A stretch of 64,000 nucleotides of DNA from Prorocentrum cordatum (GCA_963575745.1 CAUYUJ010019593.1:438373-502372), one strand, 5' to 3'; shown: positions 9,601 to 20,574, counted from the stretch's first letter. Numbers and translations: made by a program. Notes: generated by a model from the letters alone, not told the origin.

Positions 9601-10025
9601 TTCCAGAGAACGGGTCGTATCGAGCATGGGGCAGCACGCGAGATAATTGCCAGCGGGCCAAAAGCCAACGCCGGAGTGCAATTAGCGAATGCACGCAGCG
9701 GCATGCCAGAGAGCGGGCCGAATCGAGCATGAAACAACACGCAAGATAATTGCCAGCGGGCCAAAAGCCGACGCTGGAGTGCACAGGCGCCAGAGAGAGC
9801 GCGGGGGGGAAAACACACAGACCGCGGCCCCAAGGACGAACCCGGAGAGCAGACCGGAAGTAATTGCCAGCGGGCCAAAGCCAACGCCGGAGAACACCTG
9901 TGCCAGAGAAGGCGTAGCGAGCTTGGGGGGCCAAACGAAATAATTACCAGCGGGCCAAGAGCCAACGCTGGGATGCAAGTGCGAAGCGACATAATTACCA
10001 GCGGGCCAATAGCCACCGCCGGATG
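9601..10025. repeat. Five-copy hairpin repeat array
   Basis: The motif TAATTGCCAGCGGGCCAA, followed by AGCCAACGCTGG, occurs at 9650-9674, 9753-9777, 9867-9890, 9947-9971 and 9998-10022 (hairpin coordinates). Outer arms CCAGCG and CGCTGG pair around an inner GGC...GCC and a short A-rich loop. Two copies pair fully; three carry one A-C mismatch (CGCCGG arm). Spacings are 103, 114, 80 and 51 bp, so the motif is conserved while the spacers vary. The first two copies also share an upstream block ending GAGCATG..ACAACACG. The function is unknown. Confidence 0.8.
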
Positions 10026-10138
10026 CACATGCGAGGGCCAGGAACCCTCACTCACGGAGCAACTAAGGCCCATGGACAGCTGCACGTCACCAGTAGGTTT
10101 AACACCACTGAACACGGCCATCAGACGAAATGCAACGT

Positions 10139-10152
10139 GTTATATATTATAT

Positions 10153-10189
<37 letters not shown>

Positions 10190-10190
10190 T
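10139..10190. repeat. (AT)n microsatellite
   Basis: An alternating TA run with a few breaks. It is followed by an A-rich spacer and marks the end of the hairpin-repeat neighbourhood. Confidence 0.9.
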
Positions 10191-10195
10191 CAACA

Positions 10196-10764
10196 GAAAA
10201 ACATAAAACAAACTGGTGGGGTTACGCGAAGCGTCTAAACATTGATCTTCGCGGATGGACTGAACTTGCGACTGAACTAAATTGAATTGCCGGACCGGAA
10301 CTAAAATGGCAATTCTACCACCAGGCGGTGATCTCAGAGTCTGCGGGCGGTCAGTCAGGGGGGGTATTGGGGGTCGTGGTGGAGCGGTCTTGGGCCGCCA
10401 TGGAGACGACCAGGACCATTTTGGGTAGTCTTGGAGGCGTCCTGGTCCCTCCCAGAGTTGCCTGGGATCCTCCTAGACCATGCGAGAAGCATTTTGGGGA
10501 ATGTTTGAAGTAGATTGTGCTGAGAATTAAACGGGTCCTAGACGTGTCTTCTCATACGCAGCTTTCCGAGGGAGTGGAATTCAGAAACGATAGTTGTCGT
10601 CGGCGGCGGCTGTTCGGAACTGGATGGCTGCTGTCGCTCGGGACATCATTCATCTTTTGGATTCTGGACGCACCCCTCGGGTAAATCGCAACGCCATTGT
10701 TCAAAGACGCGCGTTTGTATGAATATGCAAATATAAATGATCAACATCTATATATATATACAGA
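10196..10764. other. Unassigned spacer with a GGGxCTTGGxx patch
   Basis: About 10360-10510 is the G-rich, codon-like sequence (units of the type TCTTGGGCCGCC) that recurs across the window. The remainder has no recognisable gene or repeat. Confidence 0.4.
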
Positions 10765-11727
10765 AGACTGCAGTGGCGCTTCGCGCCATGCACCTTGGTC
10801 CTTGAAGTTTGGTATGCAGGCAGAATGGCAGGAACGTCAAGCCGACAATTTAGCGATAACTTCTGTTTGCCTTTTCCGATATCGCCGCTATAATGATGTT
10901 ATTCGATATCCTTCCTCCATGCTTATTGTTCCTTATTTTCGCCATACCCTGCATGCACATTCTCCCCATCCTCCTCAGCTCTTTTTTGCGGAGGCTCCTC
11001 CTTGGAGAGCCTCTAGGGGCCTCACAAAAGTTGTTTCGGGCTTTCTTAAGACCTTCTGGAGGCCTCCTGGGCGTATTCTGGGGGCCTCCAGGGGCTTCCT
11101 CAGGCCACCCTGCCTCCAACCGCCGTCTCCCTGAACGACCGAATCACGATTTGGAATTCTTCGGAGGGTGTCTTTGGGCCATCTTGGGCCGCCATAAGGC
11201 TCTCTGAGCGCCATCTTGGACCCGTGTTGTGCCGTTTTGGGGTTCTTTTGGACTGCCTGGAAGCCCTTTCAAATGGTTGTGGGGCGATTTGGGAGCCTCC
11301 CAGGCGGCTTCGGACGCCCAGAAGACCGCCGTCTTGGAGCGTCGGGAAGCCGAAAAGAGGAGAACCCCCAAATTCACCAAAAACCCAAAAAGAAAATCAA
11401 TGATTTTTGCCTCGGGGGGCCTTCTTGGGAGTGCTCTTGGAGGCCTCTTTGGGGCCGTCCTGGAGGCCTCTGAGGCCATCTTGAGGTCACGTCAGTCACT
11501 CTTGGAACGCTCTTGTGCTGTCTTGGGGGTCTTTGGGACGTTTCCGATGACCGCCCTGATCGCCCGAAGTGTGCTGGGAAGGCTTGGCAAACCGCCTGGC
11601 GAGGCCCGGTGGCCGCTTCGAGGCCCGTTCGGAGGGCCCCAAAGCCCCAGGTCCCAGGAGTCCGGTTTTTTTGGGGGGGATGGGTTTTCCCCCCGCCCGG
11701 GCTTATAAAAATATAGGAAGAGGAAAA
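10765..11727. repeat. Left arm of a 963-bp inverted duplication
   Basis: This arm is matched, inverted and almost base for base, by 13134-14095. It begins AGACTGCAGTGGCGCTTCGC (a GGCGC-TTC-GCGCC hairpin near its outer end) and ends near CCCGGGCTTATAAAAATATA. Both arms border AT-rich microsatellites. Open frames in it are mirrored in the other arm and have the Gly/Leu/Trp-rich character of the dispersed G-rich sequence, so I do not call genes. Confidence 0.9.
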
Positions 11728-13076
11728 TACATACATACTAAAACCATCGCGCGCGCTTCGCGCGCGCTCAGGTTCTAGTTGAGGTCACCGCTCAGGTGCG
11801 ATGCCCGCGACGATTCTTACCACGAAGACGGCGGCGTGCACTCCGTTCATGTTCGCACGCCATGTTCCGGAGGAGCGTTCCTGGAGCATGGGGCGCCAGA
11901 GGCTCCCCCGCTCTTCCCCCCTCCCGGACTATCCTGCCGAGGAACTCTTGGGTTGCGTAGGGCCAGTCTTGCGGGCTCCCTGGGGCTCTCTGGGCCCGCC
12001 TAGGGCTGTTTGGAACGGACCTGGAGGCGCGCTGGGCCCTAGTGGAGCGTCGGAAAGCCGAAAAGACAAGAAGGCCAAGATCCTCCAATTCCTACGTAGA
12101 ATGAACGATGTTGGCCTGTTGGGACCCTCTTGGGGGTGCTCCTGGAGGCGTCTTGAGCCATGTTTGAAGCCTCTTGGGAACTACCTGGGGCCTCCTGGGG
12201 CTTTCTTGAGGCGGAAGCCCTGGGTTTTCCGGACGCGGTCCGTCTCTTGGACACCTTCTTGGCCTGTTTTGGGGCACTCGTGGGCTGCCCTGGGCGCTTC
12301 TTGGGCCAGCCTTGGGCTCTCCGGGACCGCCTCGGGGCGGCCTTGGGCGCTTCTGGAGCTGTTTGGGGGCGGTCTCGGAGGCCTCCTGGGCTGCCTAAGA
12401 GCGTCGGACAGCCGCAAAGATCGGAAGGCCAAAACCCTTCCCAAACTAGTGTAGAACCATCAGTTTTTGGCCTGCTGGGGCCCTCGTGGGAGTGCTCTTG
12501 GAAGCGTTTGGAGCCATGTTGGGGGACTCTTGGGAGCTGCGTGGGGCCTCCGGGGTCACTGTTGAGGTGGGAGCCCTGGGTGTTCGGTACGCGGTTCTTG
12601 GGCCCTTCTTGGGCTTGTTTTGGAGCCTTCTTGGGCTGTTGTGGGCGCTTCTTGGGCCAGCCTTGGGCTCTCCGGGGCCGCCTTGGGCTTGTCTTGGGGG
12701 CCTCTGGGGCTGCTTTGGGGCGGACCTGGAGACCTCCTGGGCCGTCTTGGAGCGTCGTACAGCCGAAAAAACCAGAAGGCCAAAATCCTTCCAAAACCGT
12801 CGGGAAACCATCAATTTTGGCCTCCCGGGGCTCTCTTGGGAGTGCTCCTGGAAGCGTCTGAAGCCATGTTGGAGGGAGGCCTCCCGAAACCTCTACCACG
12901 TGCTTCGGCGGCATGGGTCGAAGATGGGGACCATTCCTGGTGCAGAAACATCACCAGGGTCCGTCCAGAGCCGCTCGGGAAACGCCCCGGAGCGGCTCTG
13001 GAGAGGCCCCGGGGGGGGGGATTCCTCCCATGGCGAGTCGAGGCAGCTGGCCAGAGGCCCCCGGCCCCGTACCCCG

Positions 13077-13133
<57 letters not shown>
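11728..13133. repeat. Spacer of the inverted duplication: about 352-bp tandem array
   Basis: The landmark GCGTCGGAAAGCCGAAAAGA and its variants occur at 12047, 12401 and 12752, giving spacings of 354 and 351 bp. Each is followed by AGAAGGCCAAAATCCTTCC-like text and by CTCTTGGGAGTGCTCCTGGA-like text. A related landmark lies in the left arm at 11339, 708 bp (two periods) before the first. At 11748-11766 a GCGCGCG-CTT-CGCGCGC hairpin lies near the left arm, and at 13080-13125 an (AT)n run lies near the right arm. Long frames on both strands reflect the period (about 117 codons), not a protein. Confidence 0.8.
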
Positions 13134-14095
13134 TATTCCTCGTCCTATATTTTTATAAGCCCGGGCGGGGGGAAAACCCCCCCCCCCCCCCCAAAACCGG
13201 ACTCCTGGGACCTGGGGCTTTGGGGCCCTCCGAACGGGCCTCGAAGCGGCCACCGGGCCTCGCCAGGCGGTTTGCCAAGCCTTCCCAGCACACTTAGGGC
13301 GATCAGGGCGGTCATCGGAGACGTCCCAAAGACCCCCAAGACAGCACAAGAGCGTTCCAAGAGTGACCGACGTGACCTCAAGATGGCCTCAGAGGCCTCC
13401 AGGACGGCCCCAAAGAGGCCTCCAAGAGCACTCCCAAGAAGGCCCCCCGAGGCAAAAATCATTGATTTTCTGTTGGTTTTGGTGAATTTGGGGGTTCTCC
13501 TCTTTTCGGCTTCCCGACGCTCCAAGACGGCGGTCTTCTGGGCGTCCGAAGCCGCCTGGGAGGCTCCCAAATCGCCCCACAACCATCCGAAAGGGCTTCC
13601 AGGCAGTCCAAGAGAACCCCAAAACGGCACAACACGGGTCCAAGATGGCGCTCAGAGAGCCTTATGGCGGCCCAAGATGGCCCAAAGACACCATCCGAAG
13701 AATTCCAAATCGTGATTCGGTCGTTCAGGGAGACGGCGGTTGGAGGCAGGGTGGCCCGAGGAAGCCGCCGGAGGCCCCCAGAATACGCCCAGGAGGCCTC
13801 CAGAAGGTCTTAAGAAAGCCCGAAACAACTTTTGTGAGGCCCCTAGAGGCTCTCCAAGGAGGAGCCTCCGCAAAAAAGAGCTGAGGAGGATGGGGAGAAT
13901 GTGCATGCAGGGTATGGCGAAAATAAGGAACAATAAGCATGGAGGAAAGATATCGAATAACATCATTATAGCGGCGATGCCGGAAAAAGGCAACCAGGAG
14001 TTATCGCTAAATTGTCGGCTTGACCTTCCTGCCATTCCGCCTGCATACCAAACTTCAAGGACCAAGGTGCATGGCGCGAAGCGCCACTGCAGTCT
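13134..14095. repeat. Right arm of the 963-bp inverted duplication
   Basis: It is the near-exact reverse complement of 10765-11727. Small differences include a run of about 16 C at 13170-13192 where the left arm has fewer bases. An intact pair of this length would form a large cruciform or foldback. Confidence 0.9.
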
Positions 14096-14575
14096 TGTAC
14101 ATATATAAATATATATAGGAGTATATCGTTCAATCTGTTTTGAAGCATTCAATAGCCCACTGGTTTACAATGCGGTTGCACCTAAAAGTTACACAACCAA
14201 TGCATCCTCGCTGGGGACATCGTCAACATTCTGAACATCGGACCCGCCCCTCGCACCTATCACGATGTCACGGTCTCAATACACAGAGGGATTTTAAGAT
14301 TTAACACATCAATTTCAAACTTTCCCTGGCGATGTACACATCTCGTCTGCAACAAATGACCAGAGCAACAGGTAACATTGTGACGGACGACGATGCGGCA
14401 GGGAACGCTGTCTGTTGTGAAAATTACATGGGGACGGGCTACGCAGTGGACGGCGCACTGGACACATTTGAGCGAGACAACGCCAGATCATACCTCATAG
14501 ACCACCTTTCGGGTCATCAGAAGGTTTGTTCGGAGGGTTGACGCCATCTTTGTTCTGCATTGGGGGCACAAGTGG
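14096..14575. other. Unassigned stretch, no gene recognised
   Basis: More balanced in composition than its neighbours. The open frame 14332-14541 (69 codons) shows no domain. I see no repeat shared with the rest of the window. Confidence 0.4.
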
Positions 14576-14579
14576 ACAC

Positions 14580-15065
14580 ACATCGGGACATCAATATGAA
14601 TGTGCATATGCTCATCCATCGATATGCATACCTGTCTGTATGTATACCTGTCGGTATAGGTGTACAGACCGGTATCTGTAGATATTTATGGATATATGTA
14701 TAGATGTCTGTCTCTGTATCCATATGTAGGTCCATCTCACCGTCTTTCCAACTACCACAATATATGAATGCATCTGTCTCACTGTCGATCGGTCGATCTG
14801 TATATGATCTACGATCGTTCTCACGATCCGTCGGTCTGATGATCTATTTTCCGATCTCATGATGGATCCATCTGTCGATCTCACGGTCCATCTATCCAAA
14901 CAACCCTTTGGGACGACTGGTTGATCTGTCCGTCTACCGACCAACATGTATATGAACCTGTATGTCTATACTTACGCATCGCATTCCATATCAACGTCTC
15001 ACCATATTTCCGTGTACCAATGTATGGACGGACATGTATCACTGTGCGTATACTTACATACATAT
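14580..15065. repeat. Degenerate TGTATGTATA / GATCGATCTG-rich repeat region
   Basis: Two degenerate short-period textures follow one another: TGTCTGTATATG-like units (about 14620-14740), then GATC/TCGATCTG-like units (about 14775-14900). No fixed period survives. Confidence 0.6.
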
Positions 15066-15103
15066 GTGTGATACCGGCGACAAGCCCCAATCATACATTT
15101 GGT

Positions 15104-16270
15104 TTGGGCTATAGGGCTATGGGGCTATAAGGCTACAGGGCTCTAAGGCTATGGGGCTATAGGGCTATCAGGCTATAGGGCTATAAGGCTATAGGGCTAT
15201 TAGGGCTATACGGCTATTGGGCTATTAAGGCTTTAGGGATATAGGGCTATAGGGCTATGAGGCTATAAGGCTCTAGGGCTATAGAACTATAAGGCTATGG
15301 CGATAAGGCTATAGAGCTATAAGGCTACCGGGCACCCAGGCACCCAGGCACTCTGGCATCCGGGCACCTGGGCACCTGGGCACCCGGGCACCCGGGCACC
15401 CGGGCACCACGGCACCCGGGCACCCGGGCATCCTGGCACACGGGCGCCCCCGGGCACCCTGGCACGGGCGCCCGGGCACCCCCGGCCGGGCACCTGGGCA
15501 CCCGGGCCCGGCCACCGAAACCGGCGGCGTAGGTAACCTACACATATGAATCCGCTAGGACCCCTACAGAGTCAAGCTCTGATTGGGGAATGAATTTTGA
15601 ATTTGCCCTGCAGGATACATTTTGTGTAAACTTATAATTTGCCGCGCAGGGCGCACTTATGATACTGGAGAAAAAACCCAATCAGACTTTTGTTGGGGCT
15701 GTGGGGCTATAGGACTACAGGGCTATAGGGCAATGGGGCTATAGGGCTATATGGGCTATATGGCGAAAGGGTATAGTGCTATAGGGCTATTGGGCTATAG
15801 GGGCTATAAGACTATAGGGCTATAGGGCTATAGGGCTTTAGAGCTATAGGGCAATAGGGCTTTAGGGCTCTAGAGCTCTAGGGCACTAGGGCTATAGGTC
15901 CATATCTAGAGCTATAGGGCTATAGGGCTAGAAGGCAATATGGGCTATTGGGCTATTGGGCTGTAGAGCTGTAAGGCTAAAAGGCTACATGGCTATAGGG
16001 TACCCGGGCACCCCCGGGCACCTCTGGGCACCCCCGAGTACCCAAGCACCCGGGCACCCACGGGCACCCAGGCACCGGGCCACCGAAATCATGGGGCACC
16101 GGGCACCCACGGGCACACGGGCACCCCGGCACCCGTCCACCAGCCACCGAAATCCTGCCGAACAAATCCTAACCCGTGAGAATCCGCTAGGACCCCTACA
16201 GATCTAGCGCTGATTGGGGAATCACTTTGTGTAAACTTACTTTTGCCGCGCAGGGCGCACTTACAATTTC
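15104..16270. repeat. Two-unit composite minisatellite, period about 632 bp
   Basis: Each unit has the same three parts. Part one is a GGGCTATA array (15104-15325; 15695-15997). Part two is a GGGCACCC array (15326-15511; 15999-16140). Part three is a unique tail (15512-15690; 16141-16270) starting CCACCGAAA and holding AATCCGCTAGGACCCCTACA, whose starts are 632 bp apart, then CGCGCAGGGCGCACTTA. A leader with CCCAATCA precedes each array. Thus two unrelated 8-bp satellites and a unique tail were duplicated as a block. Confidence 0.85.
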
Positions 16271-16361
16271 TTTGCCCGTAAGGCGCATTTTCTGGCATGG
16301 CCTCGCAGGTGTTTTTTTATTATTGTGGCTTCGCATGTAATGTGCTTTGTATCATAACCTC

Positions 16362-16505
16362 GCACAATCATCGGGGCATCCATCGGGACAACTTCTGGGT
16401 CAACCATCCGGACAACTTTCAGGACAACCGTCGGGACAACCGTCGGAACAACCGTCGGAGCAACCATTGGGACAACCATCGGGACAACCATCGGGGCAAC
16501 AAACC
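16362..16505. repeat. 12-bp tandem repeat (CATCGGGACAAC)
   Basis: About 12 units of CATCGGGACAAC with single changes. On + it reads as QPSG/QPSE repeats and on - as VVPT repeats. A QPSG-type repeat exists in some real proteins, but the flanking frame is not otherwise protein-like here. Confidence 0.85.
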
Positions 16506-17187
16506 GCGACACAAAGCCGGGGGCAGGGCGACTCATTTTGGCCTGACCTGGCCTTTACCAGGGCAGGAGGAGCCCGTGCAACTTCGCCTCGCCTCGCCGT
16601 CGCGCGCCTCACGCACGACAAGAACCAACACCGAAACCGATGCTCCTGGTTGGGCGACTCCGCTGCACTTCGATCTCGCCCCAAACCTCCGATGCCATGG
16701 CGTAGCAAAAGGGCAGCGATGACCACGAGAACGCGCAAGCAGAATGGTGTAGAAGTATGGGCTGCGGGCTGTGGGACGCCGTGCCCTGCCGCTGGGTCCT
16801 TCGCCGGAGCTGCCCACGGGGCCACGAAGCAGATCGGGGGTGTGCCGAAGCGGGCGGGAACGCGCGCCCTGCGGGCCCGGCCTCCGGGGCCATTGGGGGA
16901 GGAGAGAGGACGCAGGGACGCGGGAGAACCCGCGAAGACGTCAGGGAAGGGAGGAGGAAGCGGAAGAAGACGATGGGTTGGACTGCCCCGAGGGCGCCGG
17001 AAGGCAGCGAGACGTGCGCCCCTGAGGCTCCGGCAGCTACTGCGCGCACGACGGCGAGGCGGCCGCTGTGCGGAGGCCTGGACGGGGCCCCGTCGCGACG
17101 CGCCCGGGTCCGAACGGCGGCCGCGTGGGAGGTGTTCCGAAGTTGGCGGTGGGCGCCACGCAGGCGCACCCACTGACGCCATCCGCT
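16506..17187. other. GC-rich stretch inside long chance frames
   Basis: A + frame covering 16347-17615 and a - frame covering 16400-17842 both span this region and the repeats on both sides. Neither has a recognisable domain, and their length follows from GC richness and from repeats whose period keeps frames open. Confidence 0.4.
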
Positions 17188-17600
17188 GGACCTGCCAGGG
17201 GCTCACGGACGTGGCGACAGCTGCGGAGGGGGGAGCTCGCAAGAGCCCACGAAAGTGGCGACGGTTGCGCAGCCTGCCTGCCTGCCCCCTCTTCGAAGAG
17301 GGCGAAGCCCCGTCTGGATCTGCGCAAAACGCAAGTCTGCTGGACCCCCCGGGAGCGCACGGAAGTTGTGACAAGAGCGCAAGTGCCAGCCCCTGCAGGG
17401 AGGGCGAGGTCCTGCTGCATCTGCGTGGGACACCCCTCTCCGATGGACCTTCCAGGAGCCCACGAACGTCTCGACGGCTGCGCAGTTGCCAGCCCCTCAA
17501 GGAGGGCGAGGTTCCGCCTGGATCTGCGTGGGGCACCACTCCGCTAAACCTCGCAAGGGCATGCGAAAACGGCGACAGTTGCGCAGTTGCCCGCCCCACC
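17188..17600. repeat. Three to four units of a roughly 110-bp tandem repeat
   Basis: Each unit has GGACCT-CCAGG, CCCACGAA-GT, GGCGACGG-TGCGCAG, then AGGGCGAGGT-CC and GGATCTGCG. The last landmark lies near 17306, 17418 and 17519. Units differ by several changes and small gaps. Confidence 0.65.
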
Positions 17601-17640
17601 AGTGGAGGCAGGTAGGAGGTAGCAGGCAGGAGGGCGAGAG

Positions 17641-17775
17641 ATGATGATGAGGAGGAGGAGGAGGAGGAGGAGGAGGAGGAGGAGGAGGAGGAGGAGGAGG
17701 AGGAGGAGGAGGAAGAGGAAGAGGCGGAGAAGGAAGAGGAGGAGGAGGAGAAAGAGGAGGATAAGGAGGAGGGAG
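17641..17775. repeat. (GGA)n tract
   Basis: About 135 bp, nearly pure GAG/GGA with a few A substitutions toward the right end. It gives polyserine and polyleucine frames on the minus strand. Confidence 0.95.
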
Positions 17776-17819
17776 GAGGTAGGAGACAGGAGGGAGGCGG
17801 AAAGGAGGGTTTGAGACCG

Positions 17820-18368
17820 CAATGCTCTGACATGGTTTTCATATATTCCGATTGATTTCCACGTTACAGTTGCAAAGCCATTTGTGTTCCGATGTTTCGA
17901 CATGTCTGTATCTAGCTTTGGTCAAACCTTCGTTATTCCATTCCCACAGGGGTGCTTCTCGCCATTTCGTTCAATCGCAAGGTGTGGCGACCCCATCGGT
18001 GAGCCCCGCTTCTTGTCAAGTGTAACCGCAAGGTGTGGAAACCCACCTGCGCCAAGCTCACCGCAAGGTGTGGCACCCATTGGAATGGCCATCTCCCCAG
18101 CGCCCGTGCTTAAATCCTGCAGCTCTTGTTGAATGAGCCTGGACACGCGCCTGCCACTTGCAACAGCCACCTAATATCTAAACGATGTTCGCCTCTCCAG
18201 TGGACCAATCTTCGAGCCTCCTGGGAGCGTCTTGGAGCCTTCTGGGCGTCCTGGGACCCTCTTGGGCGCGTCTGAAGCTTATCCGAGTCCCTCAAGGTGC
18301 GCACCCCGGCTGCCCTGGAAACGTTCTGCGACCCGCTTGGGGCGTCCTCGAAGCTTTCTGGGCCGGTG
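17820..18368. other. Spacer with three CGCAAGGTGTGG copies and a G-rich patch
   Basis: CGCAAGGTGTGG occurs at 17976, 18027 and 18062 with similar flanks. About 18200-18360 is the dispersed TCTTGGGCG-type sequence. No gene is recognised. Confidence 0.5.
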
Positions 18369-18585
18369 CAGTTTTCGGCCTGACCTCAGGAACGATAAAT
18401 AAGGAACGACGCTCCTTTTGTCCAAGGAATAGCGCATAAGGAACGATATGTCTATATATAAGCATATATAGATATACACATATATAATACATAACGCATG
18501 CGGAACGATAAATAACTCATGCAAGCCTAAGGAACGACCGAGCCCCTTTTGAAAAGTACGTGCTCCTCATTCAAGCCGTCCACTG
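18369..18585. mobile_element. Tc1/mariner-like miniature element, copy 1
   Basis: It starts CAGTTTTCGGCCTGACC and ends in the complement of CAGTGGACGGCTTGA. Interior landmarks are AGGAACGATAAATAAGGAAC and GGAACGACCGAGCCCCTTTT. It lacks the flanking TA pair seen in the other copies (TG and TT instead) and contains a TATATA-rich insert, so it is an older copy. It has no coding capacity. Its right end overlaps the end of the PPR reading frame at 18567-19289 and provides the in-frame TGA there. Confidence 0.8.
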
Positions 18586-19289
18586 TTTCGGGGGCCCCGG
18601 AGCTGGCGCTGCCTCTCGTTCCGGGACGGTGCTCCGCCCAGAAAGGCAGTGCTCATGACGTCGGGCTCCAGACTCGCCCCCCTCATCTTGCCGAGCAGCG
18701 ACAGCGCCCGCTTCCACTGCCCCGCTTCATCGCATAAACCCATCCCAGCGTTGTAGCTGATCACGTCGGAATATAGATTCACCTCCCACATCCTCTTCAG
18801 CAGCGACAGCCCTTGCTGCCACGCGGCTTTCCCGCACGCGGTAACGACAGCGCTGCAGCTGATGACGTCGGGACGCAACTTCGCCTCCCACATCTCCCGG
18901 AGCAGCGACAGCGCCTGCTGCCACTGCTCGGCTTTCGCGCACGCGCTGACGACAGCGCTGCAGCTGATCACGTCGGGTCCCAACTTCGCCTCTCGCATCT
19001 CGCCGAGCAGCGACAGCGCCTGCTGCCACTGCTCGGCTTTCCCGCACGCGCTGACGCCAGCGCTGCAGCTGATCACGTCGGGTCCCAACTTCGCCTCCCG
19101 CATCTCGCCGAGCAGCGACAGTGCCCGCTGCCACTGCTCGCCCCTTTCGCACGCCCTGATCCCAGCGCTGTAGCTGACTACTGTGTACCCGTGGGACACA
19201 TTCGCAAACGATTCGGCAAAGGGAGACTTGCGAATCTGTATCCGCGGCGTCGGCCTTTGGGAGACGTCACAGGGGGCCTCTTGGGCCAT
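18567..19289 (-). CDS. Pentatricopeptide-repeat protein exon (five repeats)
   Basis: A 240-codon minus-strand frame with five tandem 34/35-residue PPR units at about residues 37-71, 72-106, 107-141, 142-175 and 176-210. Each has the pattern VISCSAGVSACGKAEQWQQA then LSLLGEMREAKLGPD. The fourth unit is one residue short (KAAWQQG). PPR proteins bind RNA in plastids or mitochondria, one base per repeat; this block is probably one exon. The first 36 residues run into G-rich repeat DNA and the last 9 (GPRNSGRLE) are encoded by the mariner-like element, so the true exon is probably about 18600-19190. No SL acceptor site or targeting peptide is evident. Confidence 0.8.
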   Translation of the reverse strand: MAQEAPCDVSQRPTPRIQIRKSPFAESFANVSHGYTVVSYSAGIRACERGEQWQRALSLLGEMREAKLGPDVISCSAGVSACGKAEQWQQALSLLGEMREAKLGPDVISCSAVVSACAKAEQWQQALSLLREMWEAKLRPDVISCSAVVTACGKAAWQQGLSLLKRMWEVNLYSDVISYNAGMGLCDEAGQWKRALSLLGKMRGASLEPDVMSTAFLGGAPSRNERQRQLRGPRNSGRLE

Positions 19290-20574
19290 GTTGGGGCCCT
19301 CTTGGGGTCGTGACTCTTGGGCGATTGTATGCCATCTTCGAGGCCGCTGGGACCGTCTTGGACCGTCGGAGGCGCGAGAAGGCGAGACAGCTGAAATCCT
19401 GGGCCATTTCGCACGCGCTGCTCAGGGGCTGCATGCCTCTGGAAAAAGCAAGCGAATGAGGCCTGTTGCAGCCAATCGCTGCCTAAGAGGGGCTCGCATT
19501 CGGAACACGGAGCCGCAGAGGAAAGAACCCCCCCAGAACATGCTCTGCCCCGCGAATTTGTAGAAGACACAACAACTGTGCAAAATGCTCGACGTATGCA
19601 GCCACCCAAATGGATACATGAACACGTGAAGACACGGCAACATGGATGGCTACCGCACGAACAAAAAAAAGAAACACGCCATTCCCTTCTCTGTCCCGTG
19701 TAAGGCTCAGGCCCGCTGGTTTCAGCACCGCGGGTGCCGTCGCCACGGCCAAAGGACGACTTCCCTGCCGAAGCGCCCTTCGGATCCGCCCGAGATTGTG
19801 CATGATCTGGGGCTGGAATAGATGACGCTGCAAGAGATCAGGGGCTGCGAGACCTTGTAGCACTACATATTATTAGATCGCAGAGCTTGCCCAACGATAT
19901 ACGTCAGTTGGGTCACGTAAGATTCCAGCGACACCACAATCTGCTAGGTGATCAGCACGCTCGTCATCGTCCAGAATGACTCTCAGCCTTCCTGAAGACA
20001 TCAATGCCAACAGCCTTACCATAGATAGGGCGAAGCCGCCAAACAAGCTGAAAGTTCGCCCGTGCTCGGATGTGCCGCTGTGCCACGCCAGCGACATACG
20101 CCGAGATATACGAAAGCCCATCGGGGCTCGTCGCAGGGGGGCCTCGTGCGCGGCTGGCGCGCACGGGTGGCGGAGCCATGCGCGCCCTGTCAGGGTCCAG
20201 TGGAGCCCCGCTGGGGCCTCGTCCGGGGCGCTCGCCGGGGCTCAAAGGGCCCCCCTTGGGCCATGTCGTGTCTCGTGGGGCCATCTGGGCGCTTCTTGGG
20301 GCCACTGGGGTGCTGTTGACGGGGGTCCAGGCTGTCATTGCCTGAGCATGCAGGGCGCTGCTGCTCGCTACCCCCCGCCAGCTGACGCAGACCTGCTGCC
20401 AGGTGAACGGATCGAGGATCGAGGGGAGGCAGGGTCGAGGCGGGGGGCAGCGAGGACGGAGTGAGGAGGAGAGAGCGACGGCGGAGCGCAGCTGCGAGGA
20501 ACGCGTTTTGGAACGTTCTGCGAAGCACCGTGTGCAGGGCACTCCGGCGCCCGGCCGGCCGCCAGCCTTGGGTT
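19290..20574. other. Unassigned spacer
   Basis: It holds G-rich TCTTGGGG-type patches at about 19265-19380 and 20215-20330, and no recognised gene. The minus frame 19873-20121 (82 codons, with RLRVILDDDERADHLADCG) is the most protein-like but matches nothing I know. Confidence 0.4.

Noticed and set aside
12039-13715. Large Gly/Leu/Trp or Pro/Arg/Gln proteins on both strands
   Set aside because: They follow the 352-bp tandem array and the inverted arms; no domain, and both strands are equally open.
15104-16270. CRISPR-like regular repeats
   Set aside because: Units are directly abutting 8-bp satellites without unique spacers, and the sequence is nuclear eukaryotic in character.
16347-16505. 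QPSG-repeat surface protein
   Set aside because: The repeat is a plain 12-bp satellite; adjacent residues lack signal peptide, Cys pattern or any domain.
16400-17842. 480-residue Ser-rich minus-strand protein
   Set aside because: It begins in the (GGA)n tract (polyserine) and passes through a 110-bp satellite and a 12-bp satellite.
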